Assembly: GCA_037074705.1 (NCBI GenBank)
Contig: CM073592.1
Coordinates: forward strand, 25,454,629 to 25,518,628
Direction: 5' to 3'
From: Zhengitettix transpicula
Lineage: Eukaryota > Arthropoda > Insecta > Orthoptera > Tetrigidae
DNA length: 64,000 nucleotides
Shown here: piece by piece, positions 46,465 to 58,318 of the stretch
Layout: each line of letters opens with the position of its first letter
How positions within the stretch are numbered: position 1 is the first letter of the stretch
Made by a program: the position numbers and the translations under genes
The notes under the pieces: generated by a model
Database searches by the model: none
Seen by the model: only the letters and a program-made list of their open reading frames with translations
Told to the model about the DNA's origin: nothing

Positions 46465-46885
46465 AACCTTTTGTACAGTCTCCGATTTATTTTTAAAAAT
46501 TCAGAAACCTTTCGACATTATGTAGATTAAAACACACATTAGCATAGGAATTATACATTACATGAAGTATTACAATTATTATGTTTGTACATAGTTTTAT
46601 AAACAGAGTTGTTTGAATTTACGTAAAACATAGCTAGTTGCAATAGCTATGTTTTACGTTAATTCAAACAACTCTGTTTATAAAACTATGTACAAACATA
46701 ATAATTGTAATACTTCATGTAATGTATAATTCCTGTGCTAATGTGTGTTTCAATCTACAAAATGACAAAAAAACTCTGTTTTTAAACGTTCTCATATATG
46801 TTTCAATCTACAAAATGATTATGACATCGTGTCGAAAGCTTTTTGAAGCTTTTAAAATAAATCGCAGGCTGTAAAACAGGTTTTT
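46465..46885. repeat. Large foldback element, about 420 bp
   Basis: The left arm (46465-46636) and right arm (46644-46885) are inverted copies around a 7-base GTTGCAA loop, almost perfect over about 110 bases next to the centre. The right arm carries an extra duplicated piece of about 50 bases near 46760-46810 (TTTCAATCTACAAAATG twice). No frame inside. Confidence 0.85.
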
Positions 46886-46902
46886 TATCATTATTATTGA
46901 TA

Positions 46903-47258
46903 TACCTTGGGCATACGGTAAGTGTTGTCCGCTATTCCCATTGGAATAGTCGGCCAGCTGCCTCCTAAACTGGTCGAGGCACGGAGAAGGGAATGCTGCG
47001 TCCTCACAGGAATCTCCTCTCCCGCTATCGGAAGGGCGTGGGACAAGTACCCAATACCCGACCTACCTGATGCAGGATTTTCTAGGGTTTTCCCTACATT
47101 TCTTTAGGAGAATGACGGGTAGGACCCTTAAACCATAGCCCGGGAGCCATAGTAACCCTTGGCTACCTTCCTCTACGCTTCCGCATCCCCCCTTTATTAA
47201 AGGGGAGTTGCCCAAAGTGGATCACCCTCATGTAGCCTGTTGCCCTAAAAAAAACCTA
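46903..47258 (+). repeat. Rep-A copy g, 5'-truncated
   Basis: Runs from CTTGGGCATACGGTAAG to CCCTAAAAAAAA. It immediately precedes copy h in the same orientation and begins just beyond the foldback element. Confidence 0.9.
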
Positions 47259-47285
47259 AACTCCTATGAGCTCTGAATGCTATTT

Positions 47286-47547
47286 CTGCGAGGGCTATTC
47301 TCTCGCAGGCAATACTTGCGAGGGATGTTCTCTCGCAGGCAGAACCTTTTAGGAGAGATACGAAGGGGCTACCTTTGGGTATGCCTTTTCCTCTCCGTTT
47401 TTGAACTAAGGTTCCCACAAGCCGTGGCACCTCGGCCTGTTTTGAGAGGTGTATGTTCCGGGGTCACAGACCTTGGGCATAAGGTACGAGTTGTCCGCTA
47501 TTCCCATTGGAATAGTCGACCAGCTGCCCTAAAGAAAATAAAAAATT
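47286..47547 (+). repeat. Rep-A copy h with internal deletion
   Basis: Contains the 5' terminal hairpins as a 30-bp tandem pair (47287-47310 and 47317-47340), then the normal 5' half to GACCAGCTGCC. There it jumps straight to CTAAAGAAAATAAAAA, the tail. The middle and 3' half are missing. Confidence 0.85.
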
Positions 47548-49099
47548 AAATATAAACATCAAAGTGTAATTCGTGATAAAGAAATGACTTGACCCCGATC
47601 CACGTTTTCCCCTTTTAAATAATTGTATATGTACAGTGATATAGTAGAAAAAAATGTAGAAAAACATTTTTTGTTTTCTAAATCAATCTACAATGACCAA
47701 TTGGAAGTGAAATAATTTTATTGCAACAGAGCAAAGACATATATGAGGACAAAGATTCTATACACGTCTACTTCAAGAATTCAATATCGATATCTCGAGT
47801 ATTAATTTAAATATGAAAAATTGCTCTTCCTTATTTAATGATAATTAAATGAGAACTCTGAAAGGACAGTTATGTAATGTTCCATTTATACTTATATTTA
47901 TTAGGTTAATATAGTTGATAAAATCGCAATCGGGAAATTTAAATTAAGTTAATAAGTAAAAATTTCCTTTTATCACCAAAGTGATTAAAAAGGGAGAAGG
48001 TTAAATTTCAAATGGAGGAGTAACAACTTCGTCTAGCTACATCTTACTTTTCCAATTCCTCGCGACTATTTTCAACATGTATCGAACAATAAAATTGTAG
48101 AAGCTAAAGCTTATAAAGTATAAATGGCGGCGACGTGGATATTTACTGACTCCAGGCCATAAATCTCGAAGTTCATTAAATAAAGTGGATGGAGACAGGA
48201 CACAAGCAGACACGACGACATTCCCTCACAAACAATTTCAACTTAATTCTCGTCAACCTATTCTTGTTTTATCTCTGTCTTCGTCTCTCTTCTTCTTAAC
48301 ATGACCTCGTTTCACTTAAATAACCCATTTATTATGTCATGTACCGTGGCACGGGGAAGCATACATTTTTTTATATATATAGAGGCTATATGCATTTCAA
48401 TCAATCATTTTCTTTGCATCTTACGTGGAAAAATAATCTTTATTTATCAGCGTTCCTTGTCTTATTTAATTTATCAATACTGTTGGCAGCAGTAGCCTAT
48501 TGAAACCGACTCAGGTATTCTCTTGTAATTTACTTCCAGTCGTTACAACTACTACAGTAAGTTTGCGTCTCCAACTCGAAAATATCTTACGTACTTGAAG
48601 GGAACATTTCTATACGCGCGCTTTAAACGTGAGCTGGTGAATGCGTTACGAAATTCGCTGCTGTGACGCTGCGAAGCCACGGAACACAGACATTGAGAGA
48701 TAGAGGAATGTGCTTCAGACTTTCAATAGTAAACCAGTGAGTAAACCGTGAGAATTTTCCAAGTGAATTTTATCCCTGTCTCTATTTTTATCAATATTTC
48801 CAGCTGAACCAATTATCGCTATTGCTAATTACTCAAAATTAATTTCCAGTTTTCTAAAAAATAAAAAAGGTTACCAAATTTTTGACGTGTGCGTGGATAG
48901 AATTTTCAGGGACTGCTTAAAAATAATTCCTATTCGATTTTACAGAACATGATTGTGCGAACTTTCAATTTCTTCCAGTGCCTTTTGTTTACGCATGCAT
49001 TAATATATCTAAAAAATGTTAATTTATATATTTAACTTTATCAAATTTTCGAAGGCGACTTGAGATGGGCAAAAATTATATTAATGCAGTATTTTTCTC

Positions 49100-49108
49100 T
49101 TGTAGTAA

Positions 49109-49158
<50 letters not shown>

Positions 49159-49189
49159 CGATTATATTAATGCAGTATTTTTTCTTCTA

Positions 49190-49221
<32 letters not shown>

Positions 49222-49243
49222 TCTTGTAATACATATATATATT
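49100..49243. repeat. (TA)n tracts
   Basis: Two long TA runs separated by a duplicated unit (AATGCAGTATTTTT appears at 49083 and 49170), immediately before an LTR. Confidence 0.85.
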
Positions 49244-49539
49244 GTAACATGATTGTTGCGAGGTACGGTCGAGCGCCCTTGGCGGGGGTGACTACAGTGG
49301 TTGTGTTTATGCAGGTGCCGGAAATGAGATGTTGTTTTAGGCCGGCCAAGGGGAGAAGCGTAATGGTCAGTTCCAGACTGGACTCGACCGAGGATGGACG
49401 TGCTCCAACTAGATTTAAAAGTTTTATAAACCACGCCGTGTAGTTAAATTATATCTCATGTTCGATTAAATAAAATTATGAAAGATTAAAAAGTTGTTTT
49501 GGTGATTTTATCCCAAAAATTACCTGGCGCCCAAACATG
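49243..49539 (+). mobile_element. LTR with adjacent primer-binding site
   Basis: Starts TGTAACATGATTG, is GC-richer than its surroundings, contains AATAAAATT, and ends AAAATTACC followed by TGGCGCCCAAACATG (49525-49539), a typical tRNA primer-binding site. About 50 bases of leader follow before a (TA)n run, so only a 5' LTR end remains. A Gypsy or BEL type is suggested but not proven. Confidence 0.65.
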
Positions 49540-49580
49540 AATAATCAACGAAAAAACGAAATTAGGGTAGCGGAGCGGCT

Positions 49581-49582
<2 letters not shown>

Positions 49583-49640
<58 letters not shown>
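49583..49640. repeat. (TA)n microsatellite
   Basis: TA run cutting off the internal part of the LTR element. The interruption explains the missing coding region. Confidence 0.85.
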
Positions 49641-49823
49641 TTAACGACAACTGTTCCTTTATAAAAAAATTTAATGTATAATTTGTTAACAGAATTTCGG
49701 TCAAAATGATCTTACTGTCATCAATTTCATCTCAAAGTACTTTTAAAACTATTCTTATCTATGTAGTAAACAAAACTGCCAATATGTCAGGAAAAAATGT
49801 TTTAATTAATATAAACAATACGA

Positions 49824-49853
49824 CGTTTCGTCCACAATTTCGGACTTCCTCAG
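49824..49853 (-). ncRNA. Hammerhead-like core
   Basis: CTGAGGA (49853-49847), one extra A, helix GTCC/GGAC around GAAATTGT, GAAAC (49828-49824), then GTCGTATT. All conserved core bases fit except for the extra A between CTGANGA and helix II. An AC/GT helix III with H17 = A is possible. Confidence 0.5.
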
Positions 49854-51432
49854 GTAATATGCAGTTACGCACATGTGCATATATATATTAAATTAGAAAA
49901 AACAAATATATATATATATAGCGTCATTGAATGCAGAACTGTACATTAACTGAGTAAGCCTCCGAAATAAGGGCGAAATTTCACAACTTAATGATTCTTT
50001 TTTGGTTTAATTAATTATTACACACTTTTCTTTCTTATTTATGAATAATGTTAAGCGATAGTCACCTCTTGAGAGTATCAATACAGGACAGATTTTAAAA
50101 CTTTTAGATTTGGGGGGGGAGGGGGTGGTCTTGTATAAGTGGAGGGAGACAGTCACGATAGTTTACTTTTTTTGCCAACAGTAGTCACACTATTTAAATT
50201 TCAATGAAAGAACAAAATAATTGTGTGTTTCGGGAGGAGGAATTTTCCCAGTAGGGAAGATTGAAGGAAACCAAGTCGTTCCCTCATTTTAAAAAATTAG
50301 CTTTTTTCGGAGAACAGGAATTTATCTTGGTGTGAAGAAATATAAAAAGTCTTAAAGGAAAGCCAACGAATCTAGTCTCACAGATGACACTGCTGGTTTC
50401 TTAACAGTCTAGAATTATGTCGGAATGGTGAGATGACGGCGGTTGGTTTAAATTCTTTGATAAATTGTCTTTTTCCATGAAGTGTAGTTTCCTACAAGTT
50501 GAGGAATGTTACAACAAAATTAGATTAAAATTTGTACCGAAACACGTTAACATTTTCAGACAAGCAATTTCAGTACAATACGTGCGTGGAGGCGAGTTTA
50601 GGAAAACTCTCGGCGATGTCGCTGCGTTTCGTGCTAAAGGATCATTTAAACTTCGTCAAAGAGAAACCTACACCCCCCCCCCCCCTGTGTACTCATTAAA
50701 AACTTACCTTGCAGAAAGTTACCCCATTGCATTCCTTTAAAACAAAATACAATGACGCATTATTTTCAATGTTTCCACATTCATGAAGACGATTATTTTT
50801 CTGCTGATCCAATCACTTCATTTTCAAGTAGACCAAGTTTCAACGTTACTTTATTTTATCTCTGCCATTTTGCAAAACCTCCCTGGGAATGGGACAGGGT
50901 GGTTGTTGATTTTTCATCAATTGGATGTTCACACAAACGCCTTCAAAATTCAGATTAAAAAAATATATTTATTAAAGCTAAGTGCATCAGTCAAGGGATC
51001 CAGAACGTATGTTACCCTCAAAACCAACACTTGTCCTTTTATTTTTACGACTACCCCCCCCCCACCCCCGCGTAACTCGACCTTCCAATTCTGTCAACCA
51101 ATCAAAGGAAAAACGAGAACAATAATAATAAAAATATTTTCATACCCGGTTTAAAATACAAAATCTAAAGTTTGGTGACCTAGTTTTAAAATTTTACGTT
51201 TCGCTTAACTGATTTTATTCCTCGTCGCGATAGGATCAGTTTACTTTTAGCACAGTCCCGTTTCAGCGAGGAGAAAGTCTCTGACACACATCGGACACTT
51301 CCTTCATGAAATATCCTTCCACGACTAACAAAGGAAATAGTTCACCTTAAATATGCAGTCTACGTAGAAGGGAAATATATAACCACGTGACATGTAGACA
51401 GTGGTCTCTCTCCCCGTGTATATATATATTTA

Positions 51433-51740
51433 TTTCCTATTTTAATCTATTATAGTATTTAAATTAAAATAAGAAATTAATTTATGATATTAAAAGACAG
51501 ACGAAATTAAAAACATTATTACTACAAGACAGACGATTTAAATTTTTTACTTATGAAGTCTGATTGAAAACATTCCTCAGATTCCTAAGTATAATAATTA
51601 ATTTGGGTCAATATTAAATTATAGTAGTTGTGAATTTATATATATATATATATATATATAATTATTTTCGCCTGTCTTTTAATATCATAAATAAATTTAT
51701 TATTTTAATTTAAACACTACAATAGATTAAAAATAAGAAA
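51433..51740. repeat. MITE-like inverted repeat, about 310 bp
   Basis: Left arm (51433-51505) and right arm (51665-51740) are inverted copies, for example GATATTAAAAGACAG against CTGTCTTTTAATATC. A (TA)n run lies between them. No open frame. Confidence 0.75.
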
Positions 51741-51888
51741 TGTAACTTGAAATATTGAATGAAACCAAATCGTCACCTATGTAATAACTTATACAGGAAG
51801 TATACGTTTTTACAGTAATACTGTAGATGTATTTTAACAAATTTTTAGAAAGAAAGTCCTTACACCGTCTCAATTCCTTTGACGGTTT

Positions 51889-52050
51889 AAATACTTTATT
51901 TAAATTCGTCAGCATTTTACAGTAGCTTTCGGCCTAAATATTTGTCCATAACCGTCTCTAACATCAATCCTTTAAACTATAAAATTATTTTAACATCCAA
52001 TCGAAATATATGATTCAGTTTCAGCTACTGACGAATTTAAATAAAGTATT
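51889..52050. repeat. Short inverted repeat pair
   Basis: AATACTTTATTTAAATTCGT at 51890 and its complement at 52030 flank about 115 bases of unrelated sequence. Confidence 0.65.
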
Positions 52051-52297
52051 TAAATTATCAAAAAAAAAATTGACAGGGTTTTCTTCATTAAAATACAATA
52101 ACTTCTTTTATTTTTTTTATCTTTAATGAAACCTTGTGAAAGTACGAAATACGTACTTAAAGTGTCAATTAAAATATTTAAAGTTGTCTGAAAAGGTCGT
52201 TTATAAATAAAATAAATTAATTCTATGTAATAATGTTAAATTAAAATGAAAAAATTAACATTTGATTGAAAATTAATAATAATAAATATATAAAAAT

Positions 52298-52505
52298 AGA
52301 GACAACATAATATAAATACCAAACAACTGTTCTGGGATCCTTGTTCCTTTCTTCAGGTGCTAAGAAGAGCCTAGAGCGACACAACTGCACTCGTCAGTTG
52401 AAAAAAAAAACTCAAAAGCTGAAGAAAGGGGACAAGGATCCCAGAAATGTTGTGCGTTATTTATATTATTATTTATTTTGTCTGTTTTTTGGCTATAATT
52501 CTTAA
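52298..52505. repeat. Foldback element, second copy of the 8.6-kb family
   Basis: Shares ATATAAATACC, GGATCCTTGT, CTAAGAAGAGCCT and CACAACTGCACT with 8532-8783 and has the same arm order. The right arm holds CTGAAGA, GGGG/TCCC and GAAA (52421-52448), a decayed hammerhead-like core. The left arm has its inverted mate. Confidence 0.75.
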
Positions 52506-52510
52506 TATTA

Positions 52511-52697
52511 ATGTTAAATTAACACTTAAACGTTAATTAAAATTATAAATAATAAATTACAGGTAGCAACATTTTGCTTACAAAAATGTCCTTTAGAAAA
52601 TTTCTTATGTTAAATTAACACTTAAACGGTAATTAAAATTATAAATAATAAATTACAGGTAGCAACATTTTGCTTACAAAAATGTCCTTCAGAAAAT
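52511..52697 (+). repeat. Tandem duplication, period 96 bp
   Basis: ATGTTAAATTAACACTTAAA starts at 52511 and again at 52607, and the copies stay nearly identical through GTCCTT-AGAAAAT. Two units only. It looks recent. Confidence 0.9.
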
Positions 52698-53714
52698 CGG
52701 TGCAGTAATCCATTGAAACATAATCAGTAACTACAATGAGTGAAAATGTGATTTTCTTAAATACTTTAAATCGTATTTAAATTCACTTGGAACTTTATTT
52801 TAGCGTATAATAATCTCGTAAAAGTTTGGTATAGAAATTATAAACCAGCGAGTGTTGCATAAGGTTCCTGTTTTTATGTTCGAGCATCTTTCTTTATTGG
52901 CGTTGTTTTTAAGTGATTCCATTAATAGTGTGGAACGCTACAGTAGAAATATTTTTTTTCCCTTTATTAGGTTGAAACAGCCTCCGCCGAGTTGTGCACA
53001 ATTGTAGTTAAGTATTGATTCATGAGACTCACTGCGTGACAATTTATTACAGTGGTTCCATTCCAGAGGCTCTGCGTTCCATTTTCACTTAAAAATACCT
53101 TGGAATATTAGCTACAGATTGGCCTGAAACGAAAAAAAACCCTTTGTATCTCTGCAAAAAGAACAAAAGTATCTTTCTTTATTTCGAGTCCTCGGAGACG
53201 CAAGCCAAGAAACCTTTTCTTTGCGACGTTTTATTGATAAGTTTGTTGTGGGCAATAAATCACAGAGCAAATGTCAAGTTAAAAGGCTTTTCTTGAAGCG
53301 ATTCTAAAGCAAATCACGAGAACTATTCGTTTCTCATCTAAAAGCGGTTCCGGAAGTCTTGTCCTTGTATTATCAATAACGAAGTTGATGTGAACTTTCA
53401 AAGACTCGGATAACGTGCCTAATACATTCATGTAATTTCCAGTTCAAACGAAACATCATCGACAAGAACACAAGTGCGAAAGATTAGTTTCCTTTACATG
53501 TTTACAAATTTGACAATCCTTGTTGTCTTCATTCGGATACTCTACAAATCTCTGTCTCGTTGATTCTCTAGGGCGTGTATAGTGTCAAGTTATATATTAT
53601 TTAACTATAAAGGTAAAGATACTCCTCACATCACCTAAAAAATTGCTGGAATCACAAAAAATTTTATTGACGGTATTTCATAAAATATTACTCACTTATT
53701 TGTATGAAACTAAG

Positions 53715-54255
53715 TTTTTTTTGGGGTGTAGACAGGCTATGTATAGAGTAAACCACACAGTGGCAATTCCCCTCTTATAGCACAGGAAAGGGATTTTAAA
53801 GGGGGATGTGGAAGGGTAGAGGAAGGTAGCCAAGGGTTACTAGGGCCCCCGGGCTATATTTTAAGGACCCTACCTGGCATTCGCCTAAAGAAATGCAGGT
53901 AAAACCCTAGAAAAACCTGCATCAAGTAGATCAGGCATTGGGTACTTGTCCCACGCCCTTCCGATAGCGGGAGAGGAGTTTGCTGTGGGGACGCAGCATT
54001 TCCTTCTCCGTGCCTCGACCAGTTTAGGAGGCAGCTGGCCGACTATTCCAATGGGAATAGCGAACAACTCTTACCGTATGCCCAAGGTCTGCGACCATAC
54101 GCCTCTCGAAACAGGCCGAGGTGCCTCGGCTTGTGGGAACCTTAGTTCAAAAACGGAGAGGATAAGGCATACCCAAAGGTAGCCCCTTTGTATCTCTCCT
54201 AAAAGGTTCTGCCTACGAGAGAAAATCCCTCGCAGGTCAGCTGCGAGAGAAAATA
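53715..54255 (-). repeat. Rep-A copy i (tail subfamily 2), near full length
   Basis: From TTTTGGGGTGTAGACAGGC to the 5' hairpins (CTACGAGAG/CCCTCGCAGG, then a second CTGCGAGAG). It has a 20-base deletion near 54096 and is otherwise close to the consensus. Confidence 0.92.
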
Positions 54256-55450
54256 CACTTGTGTAGCTGCGAGTTTCAACCGATGAATAGTAAACCAGCG
54301 TTGTTTTTAAGAACAACAACAAAAAAACGTAATTGACACAGAATATGTCCATTTAGTCCCCGCTAAAAAAAATCCTTTAATAATATATTAAAAATAGTAA
54401 ATGCGACGAAAAAATTTTGAACCATTATAATTTAATATATTTAAATGGTTTTTCTTCCTAAATGTTAATCATGTATATAAACTATAGAAAATTATAAAGT
54501 TCTTATAAATTGCAAAATAATTAAAAAATCAATTTAAATTTAACCCTTTATTTAATTTTTGTTTGAATTTTATTAACTAAATTTTTTCATATGTTTATTT
54601 TTTCGAATGAAATTCGGAAAAAATTAACCGAATCAATATCAAACGTGACCAAACTCAATTTGGCTCATGATGTAGCACATATTCAACATAAATATAATTA
54701 GGTCTGATTTATCAAACAATTTACATTACTTGGATAATTATTATTTTAGTAGTGCAATTAGAATGCACTGAGAATGACGTTTAAATTATCTATCTTGGAA
54801 AAACGACAACAAAGAAACCAGAGAAAATAAATATTAAGTTAATCGGCGGGTAGAAAAATCTAGTCCGAGGGGTTGAAATACGGAAAGCCAGTACATGCAT
54901 ATTTTAACTGATGCTAAAAATTTAATATTATCTTAAGTGCACTTTTTTTCATATCTGCATCACAAATTAGCTTTCTTAGAAACCAAACAGATGTCTCTGG
55001 AGTGATACTAAAATTTATCTGGTATGTATGATACATTATGCACTAAAGGGATCAGCTATAACGAGCCTCTAGCATTTAATTTTTTTAAAAAATAAAAGCC
55101 ATGGGACACGTCAGCAATTTAAAGTATAGTAGTTGCTATATATTAATATATAAATATAATAAAATTCTTGATGATTTATAATTACGGAAGTAAAGAAGCA
55201 GGGGCGGAGGACGGGAAAGAGACTTCTAAAGGAGGATTTCACAAGTTAAGAAAGTTTATGGAAGAGGAAAAATCTCTTAGTTTCGAACACTGAAGTTGGA
55301 TTGCGGAAGAACTTTCCGAGGTAGTACGGAAGTGAAGCACAAGACAACGATAAAAACATTTAAAATGGAAGAATTCCGAGTTCTAAATGGCCTGGAAATC
55401 GAAATAAAGGTTCTAGGTCAGTTGTCGAACTCTGGTAAACAAAATATACA

Positions 55451-55910
55451 AGGTGTTTCTAAAAGAATCATCCGATTTGAAGTGCATATATTTTGAAAAA
55501 ATAATTTTTAATACAGGAAGGTACATGTAAAGTTGTATGCCGCCATCGACGTCATACATATGTCTACGTGGTATTCCAATTTATTCGTCCCACACACCAG
55601 CGAACATATCTTGACGTGCTGCTTCCACGGCTGTTGTTATGTTGGTTCGGCAGTACTACCATTGTTGTTGGAACTGGAGGCACATAAACTGAGCCTTTTA
55701 TAAACCCACACAAGCAAAATTGCATGCAGTGAGTTCCGGTGACCTTGGAGGCACAGTGATGTAAGACCGAATCATTTTGTCCTGTACGGCCGATCCATCG
55801 TCCTTTAAAAATCACGTGAAATTTAATACCACATTTTTTTCAATCACATCGGGTTAACAAGTAAGTAGTTATGAATTTTTTTAAATCGGATGATTTATTT
55901 TGAAACGCCT
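55451..55910 (-). mobile_element. IS630/Tc1-like DNA transposon relic with terminal inverted repeats
   Basis: 28-bp inverted ends: AGGTGTTTCTAAAAGAATCA at 55451-55470 continuing to 55478, and its diverged complement ending TTTTGAAACGCCT at 55910. Inside, the minus strand encodes C-G-F-I-K-G-S-V-Y-V-P-P-V-P-T, matching the C-terminal part of insect transposases of the IS630/Tc1 superfamily (G-x-L-K-x-x-V-Y-x-P-P). The frame is broken and the N-terminal part missing, so it is an internally deleted, non-autonomous copy. Confidence 0.75.
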
Positions 55911-57436
55911 CTTATTATAAGCCTACAACTCGAGTGTATGAATTGCTATATTGGATGTTTGGGGTTACCTGAAAATTAGGAACGTAGGCCTGCGTAAATT
56001 TTTCAACCGTGATACTCTCACCATATACGGTCAATTGTACTGGAATTGTCATTATACGTGGTCACAGAGCAAACACGTGTAACACCGAGTAACAGTAGAA
56101 TAATATGTGAACGTGTAAATGTACCATCGTGACGTATCACTGGGCACAATCACGATATTAAATTTAAAAAACGCAAAGTATTTTGATATAAACAACGATA
56201 GAATAACAATGGAGTCTGACACTGGACAAGTACTTATACTAATAAATTCATGGATGATGTAGGGAATAAATAAATATATTTTAGTTTAAAAATAGGCATG
56301 AGTTAAAAAACGTGCATTTAAAATTTTTTCAAAATTCTTTTATATAATATTAAATAATTTTTTAAGTGTCTATAACGAATTTTTTTCAGAATATTTAAGA
56401 AGATTTGAAAAAATTTAGATTTACAATATTAATCAATCATTAAAGTCTGAACTTCTTTTTATTATTATTATTATTATTATTCCATTATTATTCCATTTGA
56501 ATTAATTAAACGATTAAAATAAATCAACCTTTTCTGTTTGGCCTGAAAAACGTGCATCAAACTAAATGTATTGAAATTAAAATATGTTTTAAAAGCACAC
56601 TAATTAGATAAATAGTAAATTAATAGGCAAGAGCTAAATAAATACCACAGTATTTTTGTCTGTTATTTATGTAATAAAGAAATATATTTATTTATCGTGT
56701 TATCATAGTCAGTGTTAGGTGGTGGAAGAATTGCCTAATTTATGACGCACACAGTTACGAGCAACAGTTACCTCATTAATATAGTTTCCAATTCAATTTT
56801 TTTTAATTCGAATTCAAGTTCAGTAGCCTTACGTACGATTTATGAATTCAACTCGCGTGCGTTTAACAAATTAACATTACCCTTGGAAGAGATGAGAAAT
56901 GCGCTGTGATGCCAGGAAGGACGCTTTACAAGAGAAACATGAAGGGATATTTTTATGAACAAGAACTCGCAATCGGGCCATTACTTTTGCTTATGATTAC
57001 ACTCAACGGTACGGCCCAACCAACTACATGAGAGGTTTTTCTCTTTTTTAAAAAAATAATAATAATAAGTTTATTAATACAGTGCATTGTGTTTCACCCC
57101 GCATAAATTCATGGCAGCGGTACAAATACATTTATGAAGTCGAGGATCGGCTCGCCAGGAATATCTGTTACTGTGAATGAGGCCCGCGTAGTAATTTGGA
57201 ATTAGCCAAACCGTTAATACCAATTACATTCCACGAGTTGGAGGTTTCAGAAAATGTGCAAACAGGTTCAAAATATATTTCAGTCATAAAGTTTATACAT
57301 TTCTAAACTCCTCTTAAATTCTCTGCAAACCATTTCTTATCCATTCAAGCAGACCTACGACTGTATTTATCAAATTAGAATACATAAATAAAATAAATTA
57401 ATCTTACAATTAGTCTATAAATTATATTGGATAAAT

Positions 57437-58318
57437 ATACCAGCTGAGGGGGCGGCGTTGCCCGGGTATTTATTTATCACCATGGTTAATGTGAGAATTA
57501 AACTCAGCGAGTCCTATAACGCCGGAATCGACACTAATCTCGGCCTTTTATGCATTACTTTACATGTAACCCCCTTCCACAACCACCCGTTCAGTTAGGG
57601 TGATTCCCTCCCTTGCCTTTTTGAGTTGAAATTAGACGCTTGATGACAATGGAATTAACCGACCCCGAAAATGTTTCATTCGACGCTAATAATGGCCTTT
57701 TAGGAATGTTTTTAAATTTCTTACCCTCCACCATCACCACCACCACCACCACTACCCCTAGAGGTGGTAGATGTATCTTAATCCCTCAGTGTTTCTTCCT
57801 GGATCATATGTAACATGTGTATAAAGTTTGGTAGAAATTGCTCCACGCATTTAAGATTGTATACGGAAATTTTTCTCTCCCATTTTCCACCCCTACACCT
57901 AGGGGCTGAACTACATCTTGACTGACATAGTGAATGTCAGAATTAAACTCACTGAAGGTTTGACACCAATCTCGGTTGTTTCGCGTTATTTTTTTTTGTA
58001 ACTCCACTCCATCCCCTACCTTATCGGTGCTTTAAGGGGGTTGAAATTATACGATAAAAATATCTGGATAGTAAGTTTTAATCACATAGTCCCCGAAAAG
58101 ACTCTAATATTGGCCGTTTTAGCGTGTTTTTAAATTTCACCCCCGTGCACCCCTTGGGAGTTGCCTAACGCTTCGAAAACCCGACAGAAACCTTCCGCGG
58201 GGGGTGCACACAACAACTCACCAAAGTTTCATCGCAATCGGGTCAATGGTTTAGGAGCGCATAGGGGACACACACACACACACACACGGACATTCATTTT
58301 TATATATGTAGAGATAGA
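57437..58318 (+). repeat. LINE-like 3' tail repeat, copy 2 (diverged subfamily)
   Basis: Begins GGCGTTGCCCGGGTATTTAT. Contains repeated paragraphs (AATGTGAGAATTAAACTCA and AATGTCAGAATTAAACTCA) and ends GGTTTAGGAGCGCATAGGGG, (CA)n, then TTTTTATATATGTAGAGA. Layout is as in the copies at 44.4 and 63.1 kb, with different sequence in the middle. Confidence 0.65.
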
